From Gemmatimonas sp. (GTDB lineage: Bacteria; Gemmatimonadota; Gemmatimonadetes; Gemmatimonadales; Gemmatimonadaceae): a stretch of 64,000 nucleotides of DNA. Position numbers and translations under genes: made by a program. This document shows, in pieces, positions 8,745 through 17,409 of the stretch. Within the stretch, counting starts at the first letter, position 1; each line of letters opens with the position of its first letter. Location: positions 18,558 through 82,557 of the forward strand of contig JANYJW010000012.1 in NCBI GenBank assembly GCA_025361705.1. Direction: 5' to 3'. Below the pieces are notes generated by a model that ran no database searches, had not been told where the DNA came from, and was given only the letters and a program-made list of their open reading frames with translations.

Positions 8745-10781
8745 ATGCGTGCCATCAGGATTCTCATTTTCGCTGCCGTGGCGTTCCCGCTCGCGGCCGC
8801 CGCGCAGGCGCCCACCCGGGCGATCCGCCGCGACTTGCCGCTCACCAACATGATCCGGCGCGCGTTCGCGGCCGGCACGCGGGATTCCACGGGGCGGCCA
8901 GGCAAGCACTACTGGCAGACGCAGGTGGACTACACCATCAACGCCCGCCTCGACGTGCCCGCCATGCGCATCACGGGGCGCGAGACCGTGGTGATCCACA
9001 ACAACAGCGACTCGGCGATGCGCAGCATCCAGCTGCGGCTCGACCAGAACATCTATGCCGCCAACGTGCCGCGCGCCGAGACGGTGCCCGAAATCACGGA
9101 CGGCATGCGCGTGACGCGCATGGCGGTGAATGGCGAGGTCGTGGACCTCAATCCGCCGGCGCCGGCACGAAGCCGCGCCGGGGGCGCCGCGCCGCCGATG
9201 AAATTGGCCGCATTCGGCTTGACGCAGACGACCGCGCGCGTTGCCCTGGTCACGCCCATCGCGCCGCACAGCACGGCCACGCTCGAAGCCGAGTGGACCT
9301 TCAAGGCGCCCACCGCGGACAACGGCCGCGGCCTGCGCATGGGCGCGTGGGGCGACAGCCTGGTGCAGGTGGCGCAGTGGTATCCGCGCGTCACGGTGTT
9401 TGACGACCTGCGCGGCTGGGACACCGACCCATACCTCGGGCCGTCGGAGTTCTACAACAACTTCGGCCGCTTCGACGTGACCATTGACGCCCCGGCGGGC
9501 TGGCTCGTGGGTGCGACGGGCGTGCTGCAGAATCCCGGCGATGTGCTCACGGCCACGGCGCGCGACCGGCTGTCGCACGCCCTCGAGTCCGACAGCGTGC
9601 GTCCCATCGTGACTGCCGCCGAGCGTGGGCCGGGCAAGTCGACGGCCGATGGCACGCGGCTCAGCTGGCATTATGTCGCCGAGGTCGTGAACGACTTTGC
9701 GTGGTCGAGTTCCGACCGGTTCGTCTGGGATGCAACGCGCGCCACGATTCCCGGCGGCAAAGTGGTACCTGTGAATCTCCTTTATGAGCCAAGCCACGTC
9801 GCGCAGTACGCGCAGGCGGGGCCGCTGGCGCGGCACGCGCTCGAGTTCTACTCCACACTCTGGATGCCGTACGCCTTTCCGCAACTGACGCTGTCGGACG
9901 GGCCCGACACCGGCATGGAGTATCCCATGTTTCTCGGCTCGGCCGCCGGCGCGGCGGACCACGAGACCGGCCACGAGTGGTGGCCGATGATGGTGGGCGT
10001 CAACGAGACGTGGTACGGCTGGATGGACGAAGGATTCAACCAGTACATGAACGGACTGTCGTCGGCCGACCGCAACAAGCAGCCGGCCAACCTCGACGGA
10101 CTCGGCCAGTCGTACGGACGCACGAGTGGCGATGAACGCGAAGCGCCGCTGATGTGGGACGCCAACTACGGCGGCCCCAACTACAGCTTCCAGGCGTACG
10201 GCAAGTCGCCGTTGATGCTCTCGATGCTCGGCGGCATCGTGGGCGACACCGCCGTGTGGCGCGCACACAGCGAGTACGCCAAGGCGTGGCTGTTCAAGCA
10301 TCCCTCGCCATGGGACTACGCATTCTTCATGAGCACGGCGCTCAAGCGCGACCTCGGCTGGTTCTGGTACTACTGGCTGTACACCACCGAGTCGGTGGAT
10401 GGCTCCATCGCGGATGTGAAGACGACGGCCGGCAAGACGACGGTGACGGTGCGGCAGGACGGGCAGATGCCGTCGCCCGTGGTGCTGAAGGTGCGCTTCG
10501 CCCCGAAGGGGGCGAAGATCAAGGCGATGAAGAACGCCGTGATGACCGATAGCGTCACCGCGGTAGTGACGTGGCCGGTGGACGTCTGGTTTGGCGGGAG
10601 CCGTACGTTTCACGCGGTGCTCGATTTCGGTGCGCGGGCCGTCGAGAAGATCACGCTTGATCCGTCGTGCCGGTTCCCCGACCGCGACGTCACCGACAAC
10701 GTGTGGCCCAAACAGGCGACCCCTGCGGTAGCGGCGCCGACGGCAGGGCCGCCGATGCGTGGCGGCGCGCGCTGCTTGTAG
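8745..10781 (+). CDS. M1 family zinc aminopeptidase-like metalloprotease, secreted
   Basis: This encodes 678 residues. The ATG at 8745 follows ACGGAG and begins a signal peptide with cleavage near AAAAQAP. The M1 zinc site is complete: H406-E407-x-x-H410 in HETGHEWW, and the third ligand Glu429 in MDEGF, with the 18-residue spacing typical of the family. The N-terminal region is a beta-sandwich-like domain (residues 40-300) as in other M1 peptidases. The canonical GxMEN exopeptidase motif appears as TGMEYP. The enzyme probably trims peptides in the periplasm. It starts 31 bases after the histidine kinase and may be cotranscribed with it. Confidence 0.92.
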   Translation: MRAIRILIFAAVAFPLAAAAQAPTRAIRRDLPLTNMIRRAFAAGTRDSTGRPGKHYWQTQVDYTINARLDVPAMRITGRETVVIHNNSDSAMRSIQLRLDQNIYAANVPRAETVPEITDGMRVTRMAVNGEVVDLNPPAPARSRAGGAAPPMKLAAFGLTQTTARVALVTPIAPHSTATLEAEWTFKAPTADNGRGLRMGAWGDSLVQVAQWYPRVTVFDDLRGWDTDPYLGPSEFYNNFGRFDVTIDAPAGWLVGATGVLQNPGDVLTATARDRLSHALESDSVRPIVTAAERGPGKSTADGTRLSWHYVAEVVNDFAWSSSDRFVWDATRATIPGGKVVPVNLLYEPSHVAQYAQAGPLARHALEFYSTLWMPYAFPQLTLSDGPDTGMEYPMFLGSAAGAADHETGHEWWPMMVGVNETWYGWMDEGFNQYMNGLSSADRNKQPANLDGLGQSYGRTSGDEREAPLMWDANYGGPNYSFQAYGKSPLMLSMLGGIVGDTAVWRAHSEYAKAWLFKHPSPWDYAFFMSTALKRDLGWFWYYWLYTTESVDGSIADVKTTAGKTTVTVRQDGQMPSPVVLKVRFAPKGAKIKAMKNAVMTDSVTAVVTWPVDVWFGGSRTFHAVLDFGARAVEKITLDPSCRFPDRDVTDNVWPKQATPAVAAPTAGPPMRGGARCL

Positions 10782-10790
10782 GGTTGGCGC

Positions 10791-11837
10791 ATGTTCAGGG
10801 TGAGGACCGTGGCGGTCGCGGCGCTCAGCGTCGCGGCCGCGTGCGCGTCCAGGAGTTCGCCGTCAGCGCCTGCCACGGTGACGGTACCCGATACGGCCAA
10901 GGTGGCATTGACCGACCTTGGTGCGTCCACCTATCGCGGCTTTCAGGGCGGGTTATACGCGGGCGGCGTCAATGCCATGCCCGCCGCGCACGCTGCGCTT
11001 GGCGCGACCTTCGCGCGCAACATCCGGCCGCTCAACGCCGCTGGGCAGAGTGACGCGAACGGCAAGATCGTCTTCCTGTCCGTCGGGATGTCCAACACGA
11101 CGCAGGAGTTCTGCGGCGGAGGGCCCACGCAGTGCCAGTCGGTGTCGTTCGTCGGTCAGGCGCTCGCCGACGCCACGGTGGACCGGGCGCACCTGGTGAT
11201 GGTCGACGGCGCGCAGGGCGGCATGGTGATCGTCAACTGGGATGCGCCAACAGAAAACACCTACACCGTGGTGAAGGACCAGCGCCTCGCCGCGCTTGGT
11301 GTCACCGAGGCGCAGGTTCAGGCGGTCTGGCTGAAGCAGGCAACGCCCGGGCCTACCGTGCCGTTGCCTGCCGCCGGCGCGGACGCCTACACGATGGTCG
11401 CCGGGCTCGGCGCCGTGGTGCGCACGCTCAAGGTGCGGTATCCCAACCTGCAGGTCGTTTTTCTCTCCAGCCGCATCTACGCTGGTTACGCGCAGGCGGG
11501 CACGCTGAATCCCGAACCGTTTGCATACGAAACGGGATTCGCCGTGAAGTGGCTCATCGACGCGCAAATCCGGCAGGGTGCCAATGGCGCTCCCGATGCG
11601 TTGGCTGGTGACCTGCGGCCGGGCGCCACAGCAGCGTGGCTCGCGTGGGGGCCGTATCTGTGGGCCGATGGAGCAAAGGCGCGCGCCGACGGCCTCACGT
11701 GGCTCCCCGAGGATTTCCAGACGGACTTCACGCATCCCAACACGAGCGCACGCCAGAAGGTCGGCGCGCTGCTGCTCGCATTCATGAAGTCGTCACCGCA
11801 CGCCTCGTGCTGGTTCCTGAGCGGGCGCAGCTGCTAG
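10791..11837 (+). CDS. Exported probable lipoprotein of unknown function
   Basis: This encodes 348 residues. The N-terminus has a hydrophobic stretch ending AAACAS, which can be read as a weak lipobox with Cys18 as the lipid site. The mature chain is a soluble alpha/beta protein with two notable segments: FLSVGMSNTTQEF (about residues 95-108) followed by a Cys pair, and VVFLSSRIYAGYA (about residue 223). The Gly/Asn-Ser patterns recall SGNH-type hydrolases, but a clear Ser-Asp-His set cannot be assigned. The start is 9 bases after the M1 peptidase stop, so the two are likely one transcript. Function is not recognised. Confidence 0.7.
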   Translation: MFRVRTVAVAALSVAAACASRSSPSAPATVTVPDTAKVALTDLGASTYRGFQGGLYAGGVNAMPAAHAALGATFARNIRPLNAAGQSDANGKIVFLSVGMSNTTQEFCGGGPTQCQSVSFVGQALADATVDRAHLVMVDGAQGGMVIVNWDAPTENTYTVVKDQRLAALGVTEAQVQAVWLKQATPGPTVPLPAAGADAYTMVAGLGAVVRTLKVRYPNLQVVFLSSRIYAGYAQAGTLNPEPFAYETGFAVKWLIDAQIRQGANGAPDALAGDLRPGATAAWLAWGPYLWADGAKARADGLTWLPEDFQTDFTHPNTSARQKVGALLLAFMKSSPHASCWFLSGRSC

Positions 11838-11913
11838 CGCGGAGCGGCGTGTTGCCGGCGTTCCGCGTGCCGGGGGTGCGCGGTGCCGCGCCCGCGGCAG
11901 GGTAGATTCCTGC

Positions 11914-12555
11914 ATGGGTGCCACGCTCCTCTCCGCGCACGCCCGGTCGCAGTTGGTGCACCGGAGCCGATGGCTGAACATCGCCACGCTCGTGTACAAC
12001 GCGCTCGAAGGCGTCATTGCCATTGCGGCGGGCCTCACCGCCGGCTCGGTGGCGCTCATCGGCTTCGGCATCGACAGCGGCATCGAGCTGTCCGCGTCGG
12101 CGATTGCGCTGTGGCGCCTCGATGCCGACGCCGATCTCAAACGGCGCGAGCGGGTGGAGCGCATTGCGCACCGGCTCATTGGCGGGCTCTTCGTGGCACT
12201 CGCGCTCTACGTCGCGGTCGACGCCGCTTCGGCGCTCTGGCATCGTGAGGCGCCGGGCGAGAGCCCGGTGGGCATTGCGCTGGCCGCCGCGTCGGTGCTC
12301 GTGATGCCGCTGCTCGCCCGGGCCAAGCGCCGTGTCGGCGCCGCGCTGGGCAGCCGCGCGCTGGTGGCGGAGGCGCAGCAGACCTCGCTGTGCATGTGGC
12401 TGTCGATGATCCTGCTGTGCGGTCTGCTGCTGAACGCGGCGCTGGGCTGGTGGTGGGCCGACCCGGTGGCCGCCCTGGGCATGGTGCCGATCATCGCGCG
12501 CGAGGGAGTGCTGGGGCTGCGCGGTACGCCGGCGTGTGCCGACGGGTGCTGCTGA
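11914..12555 (+). CDS. Cation transporter, CDF-like membrane protein
   Basis: This encodes 213 residues with about five or six membrane helices. Residues 25-60 (ALEGVIAIAAG then SVALIGFGIDSGIE) match the second transmembrane helix of cation diffusion facilitators, including the metal-binding Asp. The usual His/Asp partner set in helix five appears changed (AEAQQTSLCMW). The long cytosolic C-terminal domain of typical CDF proteins is missing. Instead the chain ends in a cysteine-rich tail (CADGCC) that could bind soft metals. It probably exports a divalent metal across the inner membrane; the substrate cannot be told. Confidence 0.75.
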   Translation: MGATLLSAHARSQLVHRSRWLNIATLVYNALEGVIAIAAGLTAGSVALIGFGIDSGIELSASAIALWRLDADADLKRRERVERIAHRLIGGLFVALALYVAVDAASALWHREAPGESPVGIALAAASVLVMPLLARAKRRVGAALGSRALVAEAQQTSLCMWLSMILLCGLLLNAALGWWWADPVAALGMVPIIAREGVLGLRGTPACADGCC

Positions 12556-12605
12556 GCGGGCGCAGGCAGTGCTGCTGCGTGGGGCACGGACGAGCGCCGT
12601 CGTGC

Positions 12606-12634
12606 GGGCCGGTGCGAGCGTGCCGCGCCGGCCC
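12606..12634. terminator. Hairpin between convergent genes
   Basis: The arms at 12606-12616 (GGGCCGGTGCG) and 12624-12634 (CGCGCCGGCCC) pair over 11 positions with one G-U pair and a 7-base loop. The hairpin lies between the stops of the CDF-like gene (plus) and the helical secreted protein gene (minus), so it could serve both. No T run is present. Confidence 0.45.
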
Positions 12635-12651
12635 CCACTGCTACCCCGATG

Positions 12652-13254
12652 CTACTTGGCAGCCACCGTCGTCGACGCCAACTGCGTCTCGAACAACTTG
12701 GTCACTGCGCCGGCGTCGCTGGGAAACTTCTGGCTCTCCTCGATACCCTTGACCAGCTTGCGCACATCGCCGAGCAGCGCGACCTGTTCGGCCGTGAGCT
12801 TGGTCCCGTCGATCACGAGTGAGCGCTCAAAATGGAACGCGGCGCGCTCGAGGTCCCGGGCCGCCACCGGAATGTTGTCCGGACGCGGATGCGCGATGGC
12901 GGCGGTGGCCATCGTCAGGTGATGGAGCGCCATCACGTGGTCGATGTGCTTGAGCGTCTGGTCGAGCGCCTTCACGCCGTTCACCTGACCGGCGCGCAAT
13001 GACATGGCGAGCTTCTCGAGCCGGCTCTCGGCGTCCACCAGCTGGGCGCCTATGGCGTCATCACGGCAGCGTCCCACCTGCTGACGCACGCCGAGGCTCG
13101 ACTGGAGCAGTGTGTTGGCCGCCACTCGCGGCTGGCCGGCGACGAACTGCTTGCGTGCCGTCGCGAAGTCGATGTCGTCATCCTGTGCGCGCAGGGCGAC
13201 TGGAGCGATGACGGCCATGGCGGCGAGCGCCACGAGCATGCGACGAATCGACAT
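12652..13254 (-). CDS. Secreted alpha-helical protein of unknown function
   Basis: This encodes 200 residues. The ATG at 13254 was chosen because it is preceded by GGGAGGA at ideal spacing and starts a signal peptide (MSIRRMLVALAAMAVIAPVALRAQ). The mature part is mostly helical and charged. It carries several conserved-looking His residues (DHVMALHHLTMA near residues 110-120, and FHFERSL) and a Cys near residue 65. The arrangement is reminiscent of four-helix periplasmic proteins, but no family was recognised. It lies downstream of the TRAP transporter operon on the same strand with a 171-base gap containing a hairpin, so cotranscription is possible but not certain. Confidence 0.75.
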   Translation of the reverse strand: MSIRRMLVALAAMAVIAPVALRAQDDDIDFATARKQFVAGQPRVAANTLLQSSLGVRQQVGRCRDDAIGAQLVDAESRLEKLAMSLRAGQVNGVKALDQTLKHIDHVMALHHLTMATAAIAHPRPDNIPVAARDLERAAFHFERSLVIDGTKLTAEQVALLGDVRKLVKGIEESQKFPSDAGAVTKLFETQLASTTVAAK

Positions 13255-13294
13255 GGAATCCTCCCGATGTCGGGTGCGGCGCAGCTGCAGTGTG

Positions 13295-13312
13295 CGCGCC
13301 CATCCGGGCGCG
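13295..13312 (-). terminator. Small hairpin downstream of the TRAP operon
   Basis: CGCGCCC (13295-13301) and GGGCGCG (13306-13312) form a 7-pair perfect stem with an ATCC loop. It lies between the stop of the permease gene and the next minus-strand gene. It may attenuate or end transcription of the TRAP operon; no T run follows. Confidence 0.35.
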
Positions 13313-13425
13313 TGAACGCACCGAAACGCCAGACCCGTACTCGAATTCTGCGATCGGGCGATGCCCATTACAGTAGGGAAAGACCTGATCGAGCGTGCGA
13401 CAGAGTACGACAACGGGCGTCGGGC

Positions 13426-15252
13426 CTATCGCTTCCCCACCAACTCCAGCACGCCCAGCGACATCCACGGCATGTACGTGATGAGCAGCACGCCGATGCC
13501 GGTGATCACCAGGAACGGCAGCACGTGCTTGTACAAGCTCGTCAGCGGCTGGTTGAAGCGCGACGACGTGAGGAACAGGTTCAGCCCCACCGGCGGCAGC
13601 AGGAATCCCATCTCGAGGTTCGCGAGGAAGATCACGCCGAGGTGCACGGGATCGATGCCGAACGCGGTGCCCATCGGGGCAATGAGCGGCGCGAGGATGA
13701 TGATGGCCGAATAGATCTCGAGCACGCTGCCGAGCACGAGCAGCAGCACGTTGAGCGCCAGCAGGAAGAGATACTTCGACTGGATGTGCAGCTGCACCCA
13801 CGCCAGGATGGCGTCGGGGATCATGGCGTCGACGAGGTAGTTGGTCAGCCCCATCGCGATCGCCAGCAGCGTGAGCACCGCCCCCATCAGCGCCGCCGCC
13901 TTCAGCAGCACGTTGGGAAGCTCCGTGGTGATCTTGATGTCCTTCGTCACGAAGCACTCGATGATCACGGTGTACATCAACGCCGCCGCCGCGGTCTCGA
14001 GCATCGTCGCCGTGCCCGTCACGAACAGTGCGATGATCACGACGGGGAGCATCAGCTCCCACTTGGCGCCCCACGCCGAGGCGCCGACTTCGCGCCACGA
14101 GAACACCGGCTTGGATTCGCGCACGACCTTGCGGCCCACGAAGATGCCGTAGCCCGCCGACAGCACCACCAGCAGCAGGCCCGGCAGCAGGCCGGCGAGA
14201 AAGAGCTGGTCGGCGGGCACTGACGCTTCGCGCGAGCTTGCCACCACACTGTACAGGATCACCGGCAGGCTGGGCGGGAAGAGCAGGCCCAGCGATCCGG
14301 CCGCCGTCACGAGGCCCAGCGAAAAGCCCTCGGAATAGCCGTCCTTGCGCAGGATGGGATAGACGAGGCCGCCGAGCGCGATGATCGTCACGCCCGAGCC
14401 ACCGGTGAAGGTCGTGAAGAGCGCGCAGACCATCGCCACCATCACCGCGATGCCGCCCGGCATCCAGCCAAACACGGCGCGGAAGAAGCGCACCAGCCGT
14501 TCGGCCGCCGCGCTCTCGGCGAGCACGTACCCCGCCGCGGTGAGCAGCGGAATGGCGGGCAGCGTTGGCGACGCGATGAGCCTGTAGACTTCAGCCGATA
14601 CCGCGGCCACGGGCGTCCCTTCGCGGAAGAAGAGCACCAGCGCCACGCCACCCATGGCCACAAAGACGGGCGCGCCCAGCAGCGCGGCGCCCAGCACGAG
14701 CAGGGCGAGCGGCCACAGGTGCATGGCGGCGGCCGGCGGCACGAGCCCGATGGCAAACGCGCCACCGACCGTGGCCAGTGCGACGAGGCGGCCCCACCAC
14801 TTGTCCGACGCGTTCCAGACGAACATCAGCGACATCACGCCCATCGACGCCGGCATGATGATTTCGCTGACCCACTCCGGAAGGCCGATGGGGAGCAGCT
14901 TGGGCTCGAGCCGGTTGGCCAGCACCACCTTGGCGCTTGCGTATGCCAGGATGCCCACGACCGCAGCTGCCACGGAGTAGGACAGCAGGCGCGACATCCG
15001 CCGCGCCGTTCCCTCGCCGAAGAACTCCGACGTGGAGAGCGTGAGGTGCTTGGCCTGGCTCGTGGCGGCCATGCCGCCGACGAACGCCAGCCACAGCGTG
15101 AGCTGCTGCACGTACTCGGCCGAACCCACCAGATGGAAGCCGCCCAACTGGCGGCCAATGGTGTCGATCAGCGGCAAGACGGTTGCCAATCCGAGCGTGG
15201 CGACGAGGACGAACTTCTCGGTCCCCGTGAAGAGTCTGGCGAGCGTCTTCAC
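13426..15252 (-). CDS. TRAP transporter fused small (DctQ) and large (DctM) permease
   Basis: This encodes 608 residues. Residues 1-165 form the four-helix DctQ-like small subunit (including WLAFVGGMAATSQAKHL). The rest is the DctM-type large subunit with about 12 helices and the family's GGSGVTIIALGGL and GLLFPPSLPVILY motifs. The fusion of Q and M in one chain is known for many TRAP systems. The protein imports an unidentified solute across the inner membrane using an ion gradient, receiving it from the periplasmic binding protein encoded just upstream. Its ATG overlaps that gene's TGA by 4 bases, so the two are translationally coupled. Confidence 0.93.
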   Translation of the reverse strand: MKTLARLFTGTEKFVLVATLGLATVLPLIDTIGRQLGGFHLVGSAEYVQQLTLWLAFVGGMAATSQAKHLTLSTSEFFGEGTARRMSRLLSYSVAAAVVGILAYASAKVVLANRLEPKLLPIGLPEWVSEIIMPASMGVMSLMFVWNASDKWWGRLVALATVGGAFAIGLVPPAAAMHLWPLALLVLGAALLGAPVFVAMGGVALVLFFREGTPVAAVSAEVYRLIASPTLPAIPLLTAAGYVLAESAAAERLVRFFRAVFGWMPGGIAVMVAMVCALFTTFTGGSGVTIIALGGLVYPILRKDGYSEGFSLGLVTAAGSLGLLFPPSLPVILYSVVASSREASVPADQLFLAGLLPGLLLVVLSAGYGIFVGRKVVRESKPVFSWREVGASAWGAKWELMLPVVIIALFVTGTATMLETAAAALMYTVIIECFVTKDIKITTELPNVLLKAAALMGAVLTLLAIAMGLTNYLVDAMIPDAILAWVQLHIQSKYLFLLALNVLLLVLGSVLEIYSAIIILAPLIAPMGTAFGIDPVHLGVIFLANLEMGFLLPPVGLNLFLTSSRFNQPLTSLYKHVLPFLVITGIGVLLITYMPWMSLGVLELVGKR

Positions 15253-16289
15253 TTCTTGGCGGCGCCCTTCTGCCTGCGATACTCGTCGCGGTATCGCAGC
15301 GCGTCGTCAAAGGCGTCGGCCGGCATCGCGCCCTGCTTCATCAGCGGGTACGCCGTCTCGGCCGCGCGTCGCCACACTTCGCGCGTCCTGGCGTCCACCG
15401 GCACCACCACCAGGCCGTTCTTCTTCATGGCCTCGACGTCGGGCAGCTGCTCGAGGCGAATCGCCTGTTGCAGCTTGGTGCCCGCCGTGCGCGCCGCGGC
15501 GAGGAGCTGCGGCCGCAAATCGGCGGGAATCTTCTCCCACGTTTCCTTGCGGATGATCGTGGCGCCCATGAGGATCTGCCACGGCATGTCGGTCATGTAC
15601 TTGGTCTGCTCGTAGTACCGCGTGATGAGCGACACCTGCGGCGGCGCGAGGTAGCACTCGAACAACCCGGTCTGCAGGCCGGTCACCAGCTCGGTGGACG
15701 GCGCCGGACGCGGATCAAAGCCCATCTTCTTCCACACTTCGGTGGTCTTGGAGTCACCCGCCCAGCTGAACATCTTGAGTTTGCGCATTTCGTCGGGCGA
15801 GGCGGCCGACGTCTTGGTAAAGAAGTGATTCCAGCCGCCATCGGCCCAATTGAGAATCACGAAGCCCTTCGCCTCGAACTGGGCCTCGAGCTTGGGGCGC
15901 ATCTTCTCGAGGACGGCGTACACCTCGTCGTAGTCGTTGAACGCCATGGGGATGCTCAGCGCGTACACCGACCGGTCGATTTCGCCGAGGCCCGCCGAGG
16001 TGAGCACGCCCGCATTGAGCGTGCCGAGGTTCATCTTGCGCACCACATCCGGGTCATCGCCCTGACGGCCGCCGGGGTACAGGAGCACGCGCACCTTGCC
16101 GCCGGACAGCTTGCCCCACTGGTCGGCGACTTCCTTGAGCACGAGGAACCAGGCCGAGTTTTCGGGCACGAGCGTGGCCATCTTGACCGTGATCGGCGCC
16201 TGAGCCTGCGTGGGCGCGACGAGCCCCGCGAGGAGGGCGACGAGCAGGGCGACGAGCAGGGCGAACGACGTCATATGTCTGCGGGTCAT
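15249..16289 (-). CDS. TRAP transporter solute-binding protein (DctP/TatP-like)
   Basis: This encodes 346 residues with a long, leucine-alanine-rich signal peptide (residues 1-30, cleavage near TQAQA). The mature chain has the TRAP binding-protein pattern: VKMATLVPENSAW at the start, a GGRQGDD segment, and the FTKTSAASPDEMRKLKMF region near the centre. The usual carboxylate-binding Arg of DctP is not clearly present in its standard context, so the ligand need not be a C4-dicarboxylate. With the TatT gene immediately upstream (12-base gap) and the QM permease overlapping downstream, it is the binding component of a TPAT-type system, that is, a TRAP transporter with a tetratricopeptide lipoprotein. 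Confidence 0.92.
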   Translation of the reverse strand: MTRRHMTSFALLVALLVALLAGLVAPTQAQAPITVKMATLVPENSAWFLVLKEVADQWGKLSGGKVRVLLYPGGRQGDDPDVVRKMNLGTLNAGVLTSAGLGEIDRSVYALSIPMAFNDYDEVYAVLEKMRPKLEAQFEAKGFVILNWADGGWNHFFTKTSAASPDEMRKLKMFSWAGDSKTTEVWKKMGFDPRPAPSTELVTGLQTGLFECYLAPPQVSLITRYYEQTKYMTDMPWQILMGATIIRKETWEKIPADLRPQLLAAARTAGTKLQQAIRLEQLPDVEAMKKNGLVVVPVDARTREVWRRAAETAYPLMKQGAMPADAFDDALRYRDEYRRQKGAAKK

Positions 16290-16301
16290 TGATCGGTCGG
16301 G

Positions 16302-17216
16302 TTAGTTGACGAACAGGTCGTCGATGCGGCTCAGGAGCCAGCGCGCGCGCCGTTGATTGATGACGTTGGCCAGCTTGTCATCGGGCGAAGCGTTGAGGTC
16401 GACGGCGAGCGCCTGCTTGAGCAGCGCCTCGAATTCCTTGCGGTTGTTCTCGTTGATCGACACGGCCTCGGCCAGCGAGACATACGGTGCTACCCGTTGG
16501 CCGCCGGAGAGTTGCGTGGCGCGGGCAAAGTGCGCGCGCGCCTGCGCCATGGAGCCGCCGGTGTTGGCGTGCGCGGCTTCCCACGAAATGAGGAACTCGT
16601 GCAGCGAGCCACGGTCCCATGCATCGTCCAGTGCCATGGCCCGGCGCATCATCTTCTCGATGACCGTCTGGCGGATGGCGAGTTCAGAATCGGTGACGTC
16701 GATGGCGAGCGCGGCGGCCCACGCCGCGCCGGTCCAGTAGAGCAGGGGCACGTGCTTTCGGCCGGCCCGGGCCAGCGTCGCGTCGGCATCCCGAAGCAAC
16801 TGCTCACGGAAGCCCGGCAAGTCAACTTCGAGGCCGCGCAGGCCGTACTCGGCGGCGCGCAGGTAGAGCTTCTTGGCGCGCACCCGCATGGCGGTGGCGC
16901 GGGTCAAGTCCTGCGCTTCGGTGAGGTCCGCTTCCTGCTGGACGAAGGCATATCCGTACTGCGTGAAACCGCTGGCCGCCGCGGTCAGCATTCCCACGTG
17001 CCTGGGGGACTGCTCGAGCAGCGCCTCTATTGTCTTGAGCGCAAAGGGGATGGCGTCCCGGACGAGCTCCGGATCGTCGTCCTTGGCCAATGAGGAACTG
17101 CTGCCCGACGAGAGGGCGTTCCCGAGCGAATTGATGGCCATTCGCTTGATGGAACAGCCCGTCAGGGACAGGGCGGCGATGCTGAGCGCCAGGGCACGAG
17201 GGGCAAAGCGGAACAT
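16302..17216 (-). CDS. TatT lipoprotein (TRAP-associated TPR component)
   Basis: This encodes 304 residues. A lipobox SLTGC places the lipidated Cys at residue 21. The mature protein is entirely helical with repeated Ala-rich helix pairs of TPR type (for example YLRAAEYGLRGLEVDLP and ARAHFARATQLSGGQ), matching the TatT family first described in Treponema pallidum. In that organism TatT forms a trimer that binds the TRAP solute protein and may deliver hydrophobic ligands to it. The gene is first in the operon tatT, binding protein, QM permease. Family and operon order agree, so the call is firm although the ligand is unknown. Confidence 0.9.
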   Translation of the reverse strand: MFRFAPRALALSIAALSLTGCSIKRMAINSLGNALSSGSSSSLAKDDDPELVRDAIPFALKTIEALLEQSPRHVGMLTAAASGFTQYGYAFVQQEADLTEAQDLTRATAMRVRAKKLYLRAAEYGLRGLEVDLPGFREQLLRDADATLARAGRKHVPLLYWTGAAWAAALAIDVTDSELAIRQTVIEKMMRRAMALDDAWDRGSLHEFLISWEAAHANTGGSMAQARAHFARATQLSGGQRVAPYVSLAEAVSINENNRKEFEALLKQALAVDLNASPDDKLANVINQRRARWLLSRIDDLFVN

Positions 17217-17409
17217 GGCAGCGCGTGGCCTCCGGCCATGGTGAATCGGGTAGGACCTTTAAGTATGCTCGAATGAGGCGTCAGATGCGACCCCGCGAGC
17301 GGCGAAAACAACGGGCATCGACCGCCGCCCACAGAGGTTGACTACGACACGCGGCGCGCGCTGGTGTCATCGATTCGCCGGGCGCCCGCGGCGGGCGTAG
17401 AATTCCCCC
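17217..17409. promoter_or_regulatory. Divergent promoter region, TatT operon and GH2 gene
   Basis: These 193 bases separate divergently transcribed genes and must hold both promoters. A TTGACT at 17338-17343 could be a -35 for the GH2 gene, but no good -10 follows. An AT-richer patch (CTTTAAGTATG, 17257-17267) could be a -10 region for the minus-strand operon. Neither is convincing by eye. Confidence 0.35.
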
